Source: Microbacterium trichothecenolyticum (lineage in GTDB: Bacteria > Actinomycetota > Actinomycetes > Actinomycetales > Microbacteriaceae). From it: a stretch of DNA of 64,000 nucleotides. Positions within the stretch are counted from its first letter, which is position 1. Each line of letters begins with the position of its first letter. The stretch is from contig NZ_JAUTBF010000001.1 in the NCBI RefSeq assembly GCF_030818955.1, positions 2,790,001-2,854,000 on the forward strand. Direction: 5' to 3'. The notes beneath the pieces are model-generated. The model saw only the letters and a program-made list of their open reading frames with translations, was not told where the DNA came from and ran no database searches. The position numbers and the translations under genes were made by a program. This document shows, in pieces, positions 1-8,597 of the stretch.

Positions 1-719
1 TCGTCTTCCCTGCGTTCGATCAGATCACCTCGCAGCTGGCGAAGATCACGAACCGTCACGAGGGCGCGGTGCGCATGCCCGTCGTCATCCGCATCCCCTA
101 CGGCGGGCACATCGGCGCGGTCGAGCACCACCAGGAGAGCCCCGAGGCGTACTTCACGCACACCGCAGGGCTCCGGGTCGTCAGCCCCTCGAACGCCAAC
201 GACGCGTACTGGATGATCCAGCAGGCGATCGACTCCCCCGACCCGGTGGTCTTCCTCGAGCCGAAGGCGAAGTACTGGCAGAAGGGCGAGGTCGACCTCG
301 AGGCCCCCGCGCTGCCGCTGCACGCGAGCCGTGTCATCCGCCGCGGCACCGACGTGACCCTCGTCGGCCACGGTGCCATGGTGACGACCCTGCTGCAGGC
401 CGCCGCGCTCGCCGAGAGCGAGGGCACGAGCTGCGAGGTCATCGACCTGCGCTCGCTGTCGCCGGTCGACTACGGCCCCCTGCTCGATTCGGTGCGCCGC
501 ACCGGCCGCATGGTCTACGCGCAGGAGGCGCCGGGCTTCACCTCGCTCGGCTCCGAGATCGCCGCGACCGTCATGGAGAAGGCGTTCTTCGCGCTCGAGG
601 CGCCCGTGCTGCGCGTGTCGGGCTTCGACGTGCCCTTCCCGCCCGCGAAGCTCGAGGGCACCTACCTGCCCGACGCCGACCGCATCCTCGAGGCCGTCGA
701 CCGGTCTCTCGCCTACTGA
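1..719 (+). CDS. 2-oxoacid dehydrogenase E1 component, beta subunit (5' end outside window)
   Basis: Thiamine-diphosphate enzyme subunit that decarboxylates a 2-oxoacid (pyruvate or branched-chain) and passes the acyl group to E2. The frame is open from base 3, beginning VFPAFDQITSQLAKIT, so the N-terminal part lies upstream; 238 residues are visible. PYGGHIGAVEHHQESPEA and FLEPKAKYW are typical of the pyrimidine-binding domain, and the second half (VTLVGHGAMV, VIDLRSLSPVD, QEAPGFTSLGSEI) is the C-terminal transketolase fold. The E2 gene follows after 60 nt. Family knowledge cannot settle whether the substrate is branched-chain or pyruvate; in actinobacteria this gene order usually means a branched-chain type complex. 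Confidence 0.9.
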   Translation, partial: VFPAFDQITSQLAKITNRHEGAVRMPVVIRIPYGGHIGAVEHHQESPEAYFTHTAGLRVVSPSNANDAYWMIQQAIDSPDPVVFLEPKAKYWQKGEVDLEAPALPLHASRVIRRGTDVTLVGHGAMVTTLLQAAALAESEGTSCEVIDLRSLSPVDYGPLLDSVRRTGRMVYAQEAPGFTSLGSEIAATVMEKAFFALEAPVLRVSGFDVPFPPAKLEGTYLPDADRILEAVDRSLAY

Positions 720-779
720 CCTGCTTTCGTGACCGCGAGCGGCGTCGGTGAGATGCTGGTCGCGAGCAAAGGACACACC

Positions 780-2093
780 GTGACCGACCAGACCTTCGTG
801 CTCCCCGACGTCGGGGAAGGCCTCACCGAGGCCGAGATCGTGCAGTGGCGCGTCGCGCCGGGTGACAGCGTCGCCGTCAACGACGTGATCGTCGAGATCG
901 AGACGGCCAAGTCGCTCGTCGAGCTGCCCTCGCCCTACGCCGGAACGGTCGGCGAGCTGTTGGCATCCGAGGGGTCGACCGTCGAGGTCGGCGCGCCGAT
1001 CATCACGATCGGATCTTCGGATGCCGCGGCCCCGGCGCCCGCGGAACTCGCCACGGTTCCCGAGCCCAGCGACCCCGGCGGGGCCGTGCTCGTCGGCTAC
1101 GGCACGGGCGGCGCGGTGTCGTCGCGGCGTCGCAAGCCCGCTGAGCGTCCCGTCAAGGCATCCGTTGGCGTGGTGGCGAAGCCTCCGATCCGCAAGCTCG
1201 CGCGCGACCTGGGCGTCGACCTGTCGGCCGTGACCCCGAGCGGGCCCGCCGGCGAGGTGACGCGTGCCGACGTCGTGAAGCACGCCGAACAGGCCAGCGT
1301 GTTCCGCAACATCGAGACGCCCGAGTGGGGTGCCGTGCGCGAGGAGACGATCCCGGTGCCTGCGCCCGCTTCCGCCGCGCCGGCCGCCGATGCCCGCGAG
1401 GAGTCCATCCCCGTCCGCGGCGTCCGCAAGGCGACCGCCAACGCCATGACCTCGAGCGCCTACTCGGCCCCGCACGTGTCGGTGTGGGTCGACGTCGACG
1501 CCTCGCGCACGATGGAGCTCGTCAAGCGCCTCAAGGCCTCGCCCGACTTCGCCGACGTGAAGATCTCGCCGCTGCTGATCATGGCGCGCGCCGTCATCTG
1601 GGCGCTCCGCCGCACGCCGATGATCAACGCCGCCTGGGTCGACACCGAAGACGGCGCGCAGATCTCGGTGCGCCACTACGTGAACCTCGGCATCGCTGCC
1701 GCCACCCCGCGCGGCCTGCTCGTACCCAACATCAAAGACGCGCAGAGCATGAACACGCGCGAGCTCGCGAAGGCGCTCGAGAGCCTCACGCTCACCGCGC
1801 GCGAGGGCAAGACGAGCCCCGCAGACCAGACCGGCGGCACGTTCACGATCACGAACATCGGCGTGTTCGGAGTGGATGCCGGAACCCCGATCATCAACCC
1901 CGGTGAGGCCGGCATCATCGCGCTCGGCGCGATCCGCCAGAAGCCGTGGGTGGTCGACGGCGAGGTGCGCCCCCGCTGGGTGACCACGGTGTCGGGGTCG
2001 TTCGATCACCGCGTGGTCGACGGCGACGGCATCTCGCGGTTCATCGCCGACGTGGCATCCGTTCTGGAGGAGCCGGCGCTGCTGCTCGACTGA
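780..2093 (+). CDS. Dihydrolipoamide acyltransferase E2 component of 2-oxoacid dehydrogenase
   Basis: Core acyltransferase that moves the acyl group from lipoate to CoA. Domains in order: lipoyl domain at residues 1-80 with the modified lysine in EIETAKS (K44); Ala/Pro linker; peripheral-subunit-binding domain near 130-170 ([19 protein letters not shown]); catalytic domain to the C-terminus with TNIGVFG and the active-site DHRVVDGDG near residue 410. It is 437 aa with a single lipoyl domain. The GTG at 780 is chosen because AAAGGA lies six bases upstream (768-773) and the product starts directly with the lipoyl fold; an upstream in-frame GTG at 729 lacks such a site. It forms one unit with the preceding E1 beta gene. 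Confidence 0.93.
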   Translation: MTDQTFVLPDVGEGLTEAEIVQWRVAPGDSVAVNDVIVEIETAKSLVELPSPYAGTVGELLASEGSTVEVGAPIITIGSSDAAAPAPAELATVPEPSDPGGAVLVGYGTGGAVSSRRRKPAERPVKASVGVVAKPPIRKLARDLGVDLSAVTPSGPAGEVTRADVVKHAEQASVFRNIETPEWGAVREETIPVPAPASAAPAADAREESIPVRGVRKATANAMTSSAYSAPHVSVWVDVDASRTMELVKRLKASPDFADVKISPLLIMARAVIWALRRTPMINAAWVDTEDGAQISVRHYVNLGIAAATPRGLLVPNIKDAQSMNTRELAKALESLTLTAREGKTSPADQTGGTFTITNIGVFGVDAGTPIINPGEAGIIALGAIRQKPWVVDGEVRPRWVTTVSGSFDHRVVDGDGISRFIADVASVLEEPALLLD

Positions 2094-2108
2094 GTGGTCA
2101 GCCCAGCC

Positions 2109-2510
2109 TCAGTCGACCTCGGGAATGTCATACCGGAGGGCGAGGCTGTCGGCGACGTTTCCCAGCCGTTGGTCGAAGGTCGCGAGGGGAACGCCGCGGT
2201 GCACGGCCGCGGCGAGGGCGCAGGTGTCGGGCATTTTGAGCCCGTGATCGGCGCGGAGTCGCGCAAGCAGCAGAGGTTCCGCCGGGCCGATCGCCGCGAG
2301 CTCCACTCCGAGTGCTTGCAGTCGCGCCCACATGGCGGCATCTCGACCTGACTTCGCGGCGCCGACGAGGGTCTCGGCTGCGGTGAGAGGGTGCATGAGG
2401 AACGGCCCCGGCTCGACGGCCAGGAGGTTCTTCGCTGCTGCATGGTGTGCGTCGTCAGGGGTGAAGAGGGCGATCACCACACCGGCGTCGAGGCAGATCA
2501 CTCGGGCCAT
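2109..2510 (-). CDS. PIN-domain ribonuclease toxin (VapC family)
   Basis: A 133-residue PIN domain, expected to cleave RNA with Mg2+ or Mn2+. The acidic active-site positions are present: D8 in ICLDAGVV, E46 in TAAETL, D in MPDTCALAAA and D in LATFDQRL. It is the second gene of a two-gene unit; its start overlaps the end of the upstream small gene by 13 nt, the standard toxin-antitoxin layout. It faces the E2 gene tail-to-tail with only 15 nt between. Family assignment is firm; toxicity and target are inferred. Confidence 0.85.
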   Translation of the reverse strand: MARVICLDAGVVIALFTPDDAHHAAAKNLLAVEPGPFLMHPLTAAETLVGAAKSGRDAAMWARLQALGVELAAIGPAEPLLLARLRADHGLKMPDTCALAAAVHRGVPLATFDQRLGNVADSLALRYDIPEVD

Positions 2511-2761
2511 TCGTCGCGGAGGTCGTCGAGGTAGCCCGGAGGGTAGATCCCGGCGAACTCGTCGACGGCCGCGTCCACTTCTCGTCGGCGGGCCGCAGAG
2601 GCGATGTCATCCGACGCTTTCAAGCTCTTCGCGCCCTCAGCTGCGAGGCGGGCAAGAAGCACGGCCGGCTTCTCGTTCGGCCAGACCTTGTGTGCGACCT
2701 GTAACGCCTCCTCGACCTCGAGGGTGTGCGTCACCTGCGTGCGCTTCTTGGTGGTCGGCAT
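2498..2761 (-). CDS. Putative antitoxin of the VapC pair
   Basis: An 87-residue protein starting MPTTKKRTQVTHTLEVEEAL, rich in Ala, Glu and Lys, ending in the acidic, proline-containing tail IYPPGYLDDLRDEWPE. I recognise no named DNA-binding family; a short beta strand followed by a helix (QVTHTLEVEEALQVAHKVW) could be a ribbon-helix-helix. Identification comes from position and the overlap with the PIN gene. The ATG at 2761 is preferred over an in-frame GTG at 2794 because a TACACT hexamer ends six bases upstream, fitting a leaderless transcript; no good Shine-Dalgarno is present for either. Confidence 0.6.
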   Translation of the reverse strand: MPTTKKRTQVTHTLEVEEALQVAHKVWPNEKPAVLLARLAAEGAKSLKASDDIASAARRREVDAAVDEFAGIYPPGYLDDLRDEWPE

Positions 2762-2767
2762 CGCTCG

Positions 2768-2773
2768 AGTGTA
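2768..2773 (-). promoter_or_regulatory. -10 hexamer TACACT of the toxin-antitoxin unit
   Basis: TACACT on the minus strand ends six bases before the ATG at 2761, so the predicted transcription start is the start codon itself. No convincing -35. Confidence 0.45.
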
Positions 2774-2812
2774 CCACCGTGATAGAGGTGACACACCTGG
2801 CGTCTATGTCGC

Positions 2813-2870
2813 AACGGGTGGTTTGTCCAGTCGATTACTCTGCGTGACGACCCGTTACCAGCCGTAACGG
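2813..2870 (+). promoter_or_regulatory. Leader of metQ with two mutually exclusive stem-loops
   Basis: CCGTTAC (2852-2858) and GTAACGG (2864-2870) form a perfect 7-bp stem with a 5-nt loop. The left arm also overlaps ACCCGTT (2850-2856), which is complementary to AACGGGT at 2813-2819. The two pairings cannot coexist, as in attenuators, although the short stem could equally be a protein operator. A third small stem (GGCAT/ATGCC) lies at 2880-2894. It does not match a SAM riboswitch that I know. Confidence 0.35.
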
Positions 2871-2911
2871 TTCGACTTTGGCATCCGCCATGCCCGTGAT
2901 CGTGTGGAGCT

Positions 2912-3814
2912 ATGACTTCACGCACCACCGCACGCCTGGCCACGATCCTCAGTGCATCCGCAGCTGCCCTTCTCTTCACCCTCACCGGTTGCGCCGGTGG
3001 ATCCAACGCGGGAGACGCTTCGTCCCGCATCGTCATCGGCGCCGACGACGGCAACGAAGCGCACTGGACGGTGCTGAAGCAGAAGCTCGCGGGCGAAGGC
3101 ATCGACCTCGAGGTGCGCACGATCAACGACGGCGTGCAGCTCAACCAGGGCGTGCAGGACGGCGAGCTCGACGTGAACCTCTTCCAGCACCTCATCTACC
3201 TGTCGCAGTTCAACGTCGAGAACAACGGCACGCTCGTGCCCGTCGGTGCGACCGCGGTGTACCCGCTCGCGCTGTACTCGGAGCAGTACACCGACGTGAA
3301 GGACCTGCCCGAGGGCGCGAAGATCGCGATCCCCAACAACCCCACCAACCTCGCGCGCGGCCTGCTCAACCTGCAGACCGCAGGGCTCCTGACGCTCAAG
3401 GACGGCGGCAACGCCCTGTCGACCCCGGCCGACATCGAGACGAGCAAGATCGAGCTGCTGCCCGTCGACAGCAACCAGACCGTCACCGCCCTCAAGGACG
3501 GCAGCGCGCAGGCCGCGATCGTCAACAACACGCAGGCGCAGAAGGGCGGGCTCGGTGACGAGCTCATCATCTTCAAGGAAGACCTGAACAACCCGCAGCT
3601 CGCGCCCTACATCAACGCCTTCGTCACGCGCGATGACAAGAAGGACGACCCCCGCTGGGAGAAGCTCGTCGCGGCGTACCACTCGCCCGAGGTCGAGGCC
3701 GCGGTCACCGAACTGAACCAGGGCAACCTGCAGTTCAAGACCGAGTGGACCGCCGCCCAGCTGCAGGACGAGCTGACGAGTCTCGAAGACGCCCTCAAGG
3801 CCCAGAAGGGATGA
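2912..3814 (+). CDS. metQ: Methionine ABC transporter substrate-binding lipoprotein MetQ
   Basis: NlpA/MetQ-family solute-binding lipoprotein that captures methionine outside the membrane. The 300-aa product has a signal peptide ending in lipobox LTGC (Cys near residue 27), then IVIGADDGNEAHW, LFQHLIYLSQFN, ATAVYPLALYS and AIPNNPTNLARGL, all family hallmarks. The ATG at 2912 follows GTGGAGCT. It is the first gene of metQ-metN-metI; its stop overlaps the metN ATG (ATGA). The leader at 2813-2870 may regulate the operon. Confidence 0.93.
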   Translation: MTSRTTARLATILSASAAALLFTLTGCAGGSNAGDASSRIVIGADDGNEAHWTVLKQKLAGEGIDLEVRTINDGVQLNQGVQDGELDVNLFQHLIYLSQFNVENNGTLVPVGATAVYPLALYSEQYTDVKDLPEGAKIAIPNNPTNLARGLLNLQTAGLLTLKDGGNALSTPADIETSKIELLPVDSNQTVTALKDGSAQAAIVNNTQAQKGGLGDELIIFKEDLNNPQLAPYINAFVTRDDKKDDPRWEKLVAAYHSPEVEAAVTELNQGNLQFKTEWTAAQLQDELTSLEDALKAQKG

Positions 3815-4839
3815 CCGCGGTCATCGAGCTGCGGGGGGTCACCAAGAGCTTCCGCGCCGATCGCCGCACCACCACCACCGCGGTCGACGACGTGTCGCTG
3901 ACCGTGGAGGAGGGGTCGATCGTCGGGGTCATCGGGTACTCCGGCGCCGGCAAATCGACGCTCGTGCGCCTGCTGAACGGCCTCGAGCAGCCGACGTCGG
4001 GCACCGTCGAGGTGCTCGGCGTCGACGTGGGCGCGGCGTCAGAGGCGAAGCTGCGCGATCTGCGACGGCGGGTCGGCATGATCTTCCAGCAGTTCAACCT
4101 CTTCACCTCGCGCACGGTCGCGGCCAACGTCGCCTACCCGCTCAAGGTGGCGGGCTGGAAGAAGACCGACCGCGACAAGCGCGTCGCCGAGCTGCTCGAC
4201 TTCGTCGGCATCGGCGACAAGGCGAAGCAGTACCCGCGGCGCCTGTCGGGCGGCCAGAAGCAGCGCGTCGGCATCGCCCGCGCGATCGCGACCGACCCGC
4301 GCATCCTGCTCGCCGACGAGGCGACGAGCGCCCTCGACCCGCAGACCACGGCCGAGGTGCTCGACCTGCTGCGCGAGATCAACCGGCGCCTCGGCATCAC
4401 GATCGTCGTGATCACGCACCAGATCTCGATCGTGCACGAGCTGTGCGACCAGGTCATCGTCATGGAGGGCGGCCGCGTCGTCGACAGCGGCGACACGTAT
4501 CGCGTCTTCGCGCACCCGCGCGCCGAGCTGACCAAGCGTTTCGTCGCGGCCGTGACCCAGGGCGTGCCGTCGGGCGAGGCGCTGTCGGCGCTCGCCGCGG
4601 GCGGCGGCGACCTCGTGAGCGTCGAGGTCAACGAGTTCACCAGCGAAGACGTGTCCGAGGTGTTCCACCGCCACGGCGCGCGGCACTCCGTCGTCTACGG
4701 CGGCGTCACCGACGTGCTCGGCAAGCAGCTCGGCACTCTCACCTACCGCGTACACGCCGACGACCTCGACGCCATCGTGGCCGAGCTGCGCGCCCACACC
4801 GACGTCGTGCTGCCGAACGCCGAGGAGGCCCGCGCATGA
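3811..4839 (+). CDS. metN: Methionine ABC transporter ATP-binding protein MetN
   Basis: Nucleotide-binding subunit driving methionine import; 342 aa. Walker A is GYSGAGKST, Q-loop MIFQQFNLF, signature LSGGQKQRVGIARA, Walker B ILLADEATSALD, H-loop VVITHQ. The last ~80 residues (VEVNEFTSEDVSEVF to LPNAEEARA) form the NIL-type regulatory domain that in MetN binds methionine and shuts transport off. The ATG at 3811 overlaps the metQ stop and is preceded by AGAAGGG. The stop overlaps the metI start by 4 nt. Confidence 0.95.
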   Translation: MTAVIELRGVTKSFRADRRTTTTAVDDVSLTVEEGSIVGVIGYSGAGKSTLVRLLNGLEQPTSGTVEVLGVDVGAASEAKLRDLRRRVGMIFQQFNLFTSRTVAANVAYPLKVAGWKKTDRDKRVAELLDFVGIGDKAKQYPRRLSGGQKQRVGIARAIATDPRILLADEATSALDPQTTAEVLDLLREINRRLGITIVVITHQISIVHELCDQVIVMEGGRVVDSGDTYRVFAHPRAELTKRFVAAVTQGVPSGEALSALAAGGGDLVSVEVNEFTSEDVSEVFHRHGARHSVVYGGVTDVLGKQLGTLTYRVHADDLDAIVAELRAHTDVVLPNAEEARA

Positions 4840-5496
4840 ACAAGTGGGACACCCTCACCCCCGTGCTGCTGCAGTCCATCGGCGAGACGGTCTACATGGT
4901 GGCCGTGTCGCTGCTCATCTCGGGTGTCGCTGGCCTCGTCATCGGCGCACTGCTCTACGCCACCCGGCCCGGCAACCTGTTCGAGAACCGCGTGGTCTTC
5001 GCCGTCGCGAACCTCGTGATCAACGTCATCCGCCCGATCCCGTTCATCATCTTCCTCACCGCCGTGGCCCCGGTCACGCGCGCGGTGACGGGAACGACCC
5101 TGGGAACGGATGCCGCGATCGTCCCGATCACGATCATGGCCACGGTCGTGATCGCCCGCGTCGTCGAGCAGAACCTCGTCGCCGTCGATCCCGGCACCGT
5201 CGAGGCCGCCCGGGCCGTGGGGGCCCGCCGCATCGGCGTGCTGTTCGGCGTCGTCATCCCCGAGGCGCTCGCGCCGTTGATCCTCGGCTACACGTTCATG
5301 TTCATCGCGGTCGTCGACATGTCGGCCATGGCGGGGTACATCGGCGGCGGCGGACTCGGAAACTTCGCGATCATCTACGGCTACCAGCAGTTCAACCAGC
5401 AGGCCACGTGGGTGACGGTGGCGATCATCGTCGTGATCGTGCAGGCCGCGTCAGCTGCTCGGCAACGCGCTGGCCCACCGCATCCTGCGCCGCTGA
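4836..5496 (+). CDS. metI: Methionine ABC transporter permease MetI (one-base frameshift near 5450)
   Basis: Membrane subunit with five or six hydrophobic segments and the BPD-transport EAA-type loop (VEAARAVGARRIGVLFGVVIPEALAP). The frame from ATG 4836 is correct up to VVIVQAA (about 5450). From CAG at 5452 the expected ending QLLGNALAHRILRR continues in the +1 frame to the TGA at 5494-5496. Removing one base gives 219 aa, the family size; without correction the frame runs into unrelated sequence until 5891. The defect resembles five others in this window and is probably a sequencing insertion. A long inverted repeat follows. Confidence 0.88.
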
Positions 5497-5512
5497 CCCC
5501 TCCCAACAGCCC

Positions 5513-5574
5513 GTTGAGTGTCCAGAACACGCCGTTCATCGCCGTGCGCGTGCGGCGTGTCCTGGACACTCAAC
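5513..5574. repeat. Long inverted repeat between metI and the aminotransferase gene
   Basis: Arms of 22 nt at 5513-5534 (starting GTTGAGTGTCCAGAAC) and 5553-5574 (ending CTGGACACTCAAC) pair with one mismatch around an 18-nt loop. It lies between the convergent 3' ends of metI and the gene at 5634-6959, so a bidirectional terminator or a dispersed REP-like element is likely. There is no T-run. Confidence 0.75.
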
Positions 5575-5633
5575 GTTCGCGTGGGGCGCCCGCGGTGCCC
5601 AGCCGCGGCACGCCGCAACGTGGAGGCGCCGTG

Positions 5634-6959
5634 TCAGCCGCGGCCGGCCTCAGCGCGCAGCACGTCGGCCAGCACGTCGAGGCCGCGGTGGGCGTCGGCG
5701 TCGCCGATGACGGCGGGGGGCACGACGTGCACGCGGTTGTCGGCGAAGAAGCCGAGCACGCCCCGCTCGAGCATCCCGGCCTTGATCGCGCCGATCCGCG
5801 CCGCGGCCACCGGCTCGCGGGTCGCGGGGTCGGCGACGAGCTCGACGGCCCAGAACACCCCGCGTCCGCGCACCTCGCCGACGAGCGGTGACTCCTCTGC
5901 CAGGGCGTGCAGGCGCGGCCCGATGACGTCGTCGCCGATGCGGCGGGCGTTCTCGATCACGCCCTCGTCGGCCATGGCCTGCTGAGCGGCGACGATGGAT
6001 GCCGCGGCCAGCGGGTGCCCCGAGTACGTCAGGCCACCCGGGAAGACACGGTCGTCGAACACCGAGGCGACGGCATCCGAGATGATGACGCCGCCGACGG
6101 GCACATAGCCGGAGTTCACGCCCTTGGCGAAGGTGATGAGGTCGGGGCGCACACCGAACCCGTCGAACGCGAACCACTCACCGGTGCGCGCGAAGCCCGC
6201 CATGACCTCGTCGAGGATGAGCAGGATGCCATAGCGGTCGGCGATCTCGCGCACACCGGCCAGGTAGCCCGGCGGGGGCACGAGCACGCCCGCGGTGCCC
6301 GGGATCGTCTCGAAGAGGAACGCGGCGATGGTGTCGGGACCCTCGGCCTGCACGGTGCGCTCGAGGTGGCGGAGCGCTCGCTCGCACTCCTGCTCGGGCG
6401 TCTCGGCCCAGAACTCGGAGCGGTACAGGTACGGGCCGAAGACGTGCACGTGACCGCGGGAGTACTCGTTCGGCATCCGTCGCCAATCGCCGGTGGCGAC
6501 GATGGCTGCGCCCGTGTTGCCGTGGTACGACCGGTAGTGCGAGACCACCTTGTCGCGCCCGGTGGCCAGGCGGGCCATGCGGATCGCGTTCTCGTTGGCA
6601 TCCGCCCCGCCGTTGGTGAAGAACACCTTCGAGAAGCCTTCGGGAGCCCGCTGCAGGATCAACTCGGCGGCGTGCGCCCGGGTCTCGTTCGCGTGGGCGG
6701 GGGCGACCGTCGTCAGCTGCGCCGCCTGCTCCTGGATCGCCGCCACGACCTTGGGGTGCTGATGACCGATGTTGACGTTGACCAGCATGCTCGAGAAGTC
6801 GAGGTAGCGCCGCCCGTCGGCATCCCACACCTCGACCCCGAGGCCGCCCGCGAGGGGGAGGGGGGCGAGGGTGCGCTGCGCCGACCACGAGTGGAAGACG
6901 CTGCGGTGGTCGCGTGCGCTGATCTCGGCGTTACGGGGAGTGTCCAAAGGCGTCGGCAT
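5634..6959 (-). CDS. Class III PLP-dependent aminotransferase (omega-amino acid:pyruvate/2-oxoglutarate type)
   Basis: A 441-aa cytosolic fold-type I enzyme expected to convert an omega-amino acid such as beta-alanine or GABA to its semialdehyde. Seen: FTNGGADANENAIRMAR (phosphate-binding), YRSYHGNTGAA, LILDEVMAGFARTG (PLP-contact Asp) and LITFAKGVNSGYVPVGG with the Schiff-base lysine. The ATG at 6959 follows TGGGGAC. A PucR-type activator is transcribed divergently and a methylmalonate/malonate-semialdehyde dehydrogenase lies beyond it. The three together suggest amino acid to semialdehyde to acyl-CoA degradation (beta-alanine, 3-aminoisobutyrate or valine branch); the exact substrate is inferred. 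Confidence 0.85.
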   Translation of the reverse strand: MPTPLDTPRNAEISARDHRSVFHSWSAQRTLAPLPLAGGLGVEVWDADGRRYLDFSSMLVNVNIGHQHPKVVAAIQEQAAQLTTVAPAHANETRAHAAELILQRAPEGFSKVFFTNGGADANENAIRMARLATGRDKVVSHYRSYHGNTGAAIVATGDWRRMPNEYSRGHVHVFGPYLYRSEFWAETPEQECERALRHLERTVQAEGPDTIAAFLFETIPGTAGVLVPPPGYLAGVREIADRYGILLILDEVMAGFARTGEWFAFDGFGVRPDLITFAKGVNSGYVPVGGVIISDAVASVFDDRVFPGGLTYSGHPLAAASIVAAQQAMADEGVIENARRIGDDVIGPRLHALAEESPLVGEVRGRGVFWAVELVADPATREPVAAARIGAIKAGMLERGVLGFFADNRVHVVPPAVIGDADAHRGLDVLADVLRAEAGRG

Positions 6960-7000
6960 GTCCCCAGTGTGCGGCGCGGTGCTCGCGCGTGGGATCACGG

Positions 7001-7034
7001 ATCTGTCGGTAACCTCGTCCCACGCTCGACAGAT
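7001..7034. promoter_or_regulatory. Candidate operator, ATCTGTCG-N18-CGACAGAT
   Basis: A perfect 8-bp inverted repeat (7001-7008 and 7027-7034), half-site centres 26 bp apart, sits in the 84-bp divergent region between the aminotransferase gene and the PucR-type gene. It is a plausible site for that regulator, spanning a helical interval suited to a dimer or tetramer. Confidence 0.5.
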
Positions 7035-7043
7035 TGGCCACTC

Positions 7044-8576
7044 ATGCCGGCATCCCTCCGTGTCCTCCTCGAGTCCGGTGCGTTCGACCTGCGTCCGGTG
7101 ACCCCGCTCGACGACGAGATCCTCGACCACCCGATCTCGTGGGTGCACAGTTCCGACATGCTCGATCCCACGCCGTGGCTCGAGCGCGGCAATCTGCTGC
7201 TCACCAACGGCGCGCAGTTCTCGTCGACCCCGGATGCCGACGAGGTGGCCGCGTACTGCCGACGCCTGCGTGACCTCGGGGCCGCCGGCCTCGGCTTCGC
7301 CGTCGACGTCATCCATCCGGCGATCCCCCGGCCCGTGGTCGAAGCCTGCGCACGGGAGGGTGTGCCGCTCATCCAGGTCGCCGGACCCGTGCCGTTCATC
7401 GGGATCATCCGTTTCGTGGCCGATCTCATCGCCGCCGACCGTGCGGCCCGGTTCTCGTGGCTGCTCGACGCGCAGCGGTCCGTCGCGCGCGCGGCCGTTC
7501 GCGACGACGGCCTGCGCGAGATCCTGCGCACGCTCTCGCGGCTGCTCGACACGTGGGTCGAGCTGTACGACGCGGCGGGAGCGCCCGTCCCGCTGCGTGG
7601 GCTGCGTCCGGTGCCTCGGCAGCTCGCGGTCGAGGTCGGGCGCGAGGTGCGGATGCTGCTCGAACGGCGCACGCCCGCGAGCCTGCTCGTGCCTCCGCCC
7701 GACGGGGCGCTGCTGCAGACGATCGGGCAGAGCTCGCGACTGCGCGGTGTGCTTGCGGTGGGCGCCCGCGAACCTCTCGATCCCGCGGGAAAAGACCTGG
7801 TCGCCACCGTGGTCGCTCTGGCGAGCGTGGCGCTCGAGCAGCAGCGGCAGCTGCAGGCATCGTTGCGCGGGGTGCGTTCGGCCACCGTCGAACTGCTGCT
7901 GGGCGCGCAGCGGTCGACGGCCGAGCGCGTCGCCGAAACGGCGTGGGGAGGTCTGCCGACCGGTGCGGTCCACGTCGCGGTGATGCCCGGCGGGGCCGCG
8001 GTCGGCGGGCTGCTCGACGAACTCGACCTCGCAGCGGTCGCCCCGCAGCATCTCTTCTACGCTCCGCACGGCGACGACGTGGTCGTGATCTTCGCCGATG
8101 ACGTGCGCGACGCGCTGTCGATGCTCGTCGAACGGCATCGGCTACGCGTCGGCACGGCACCGTATCCCCCCGGGGAGCCGTTCGCGACCGTTGTCCGGCA
8201 GGCGGCGCACGCGGCACGTTCCGCGACGGCCGGGCGCGTGAGCGCGTACGACGACATGCCCGGTCGTGGGCTCGTCGGAGTCCTTCGCGAGGGCGGAGGC
8301 GATCTGCTCGCGCAGACTCTCCTCCAGCCGCTGGCGGCCCTGCCGAGCGTCGACCGCCGGCGTCTGCGCGAGTCGGCGCGTGCGTGGATCGAGGCGAACG
8401 GCGCCTGGGATCCCGCCGCCCGGGCGCTCGGCATCCATCGTCATACGCTGAAGGCACGGATCGCGCAGCTCGAACGCGTGCTCGAGCTCGACCTGTCGAC
8501 GTTCGCCGGTCGCGCGGAGCTGTGGGCGGCGCTCGAACTGCGCGACGACGCCGCGAAGGACCAGGGCCGCGACTGA
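7044..8576 (+). CDS. PucR/CdaR-family transcriptional regulator
   Basis: A 510-aa regulator. The N-terminal ~130 residues (VLLESGAFDLRPVTPLDDEILDHPISWVHSSD, given here in two parts: VLLESGAFDLRPVTP and DHPISWVHSSD) form the PucR N-terminal domain. A GAF/GGDEF-like middle follows. The C-terminal PucR-type helix-turn-helix is at about 440-500 (ESARAWIEANGAWDPAARAL and LGIHRHTLKARIAQLERVL). ATG 7044 is the first start of the domain. It is divergent from the class III aminotransferase, with a symmetric candidate operator between, and convergent with mmsA; it probably activates these amino-acid catabolic genes in response to a pathway metabolite. Confidence 0.85.
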   Translation: MPASLRVLLESGAFDLRPVTPLDDEILDHPISWVHSSDMLDPTPWLERGNLLLTNGAQFSSTPDADEVAAYCRRLRDLGAAGLGFAVDVIHPAIPRPVVEACAREGVPLIQVAGPVPFIGIIRFVADLIAADRAARFSWLLDAQRSVARAAVRDDGLREILRTLSRLLDTWVELYDAAGAPVPLRGLRPVPRQLAVEVGREVRMLLERRTPASLLVPPPDGALLQTIGQSSRLRGVLAVGAREPLDPAGKDLVATVVALASVALEQQRQLQASLRGVRSATVELLLGAQRSTAERVAETAWGGLPTGAVHVAVMPGGAAVGGLLDELDLAAVAPQHLFYAPHGDDVVVIFADDVRDALSMLVERHRLRVGTAPYPPGEPFATVVRQAAHAARSATAGRVSAYDDMPGRGLVGVLREGGGDLLAQTLLQPLAALPSVDRRRLRESARAWIEANGAWDPAARALGIHRHTLKARIAQLERVLELDLSTFAGRAELWAALELRDDAAKDQGRD

Positions 8577-8591
8577 GGGGTCGCGGCCCTG
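8562..8591. terminator. Bidirectional terminator hairpin
   Basis: CAGGGCCGCGAC (8562-8573) and GTCGCGGCCCTG (8580-8591) form a perfect 12-bp stem with a 6-nt loop between convergent genes. It includes the stop codon of the PucR-type gene. Confidence 0.75.
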
Positions 8592-8597
8592 TCGGCG

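Noticed and set aside
2797..2911. SAM riboswitch upstream of metQ
   Set aside because: Only short stems are present; no conserved core of SAM-I, SAM-II or SAM-IV could be recognised.
4443..5891. Long plus-strand frame joining metI to downstream sequence
   Set aside because: It is the result of the one-base shift in metI; residues after about 5450 match nothing, while the +1 frame gives the expected MetI ending.
5634..8138. 834-residue minus-strand frame and similar over-long frames (8598-11300, 33131-36160, 48315-50786)
   Set aside because: Upstream extensions run antisense through other clear genes and add no domain; high G+C keeps wrong frames open. Internal starts with ribosome sites or -10 hexamers were used.
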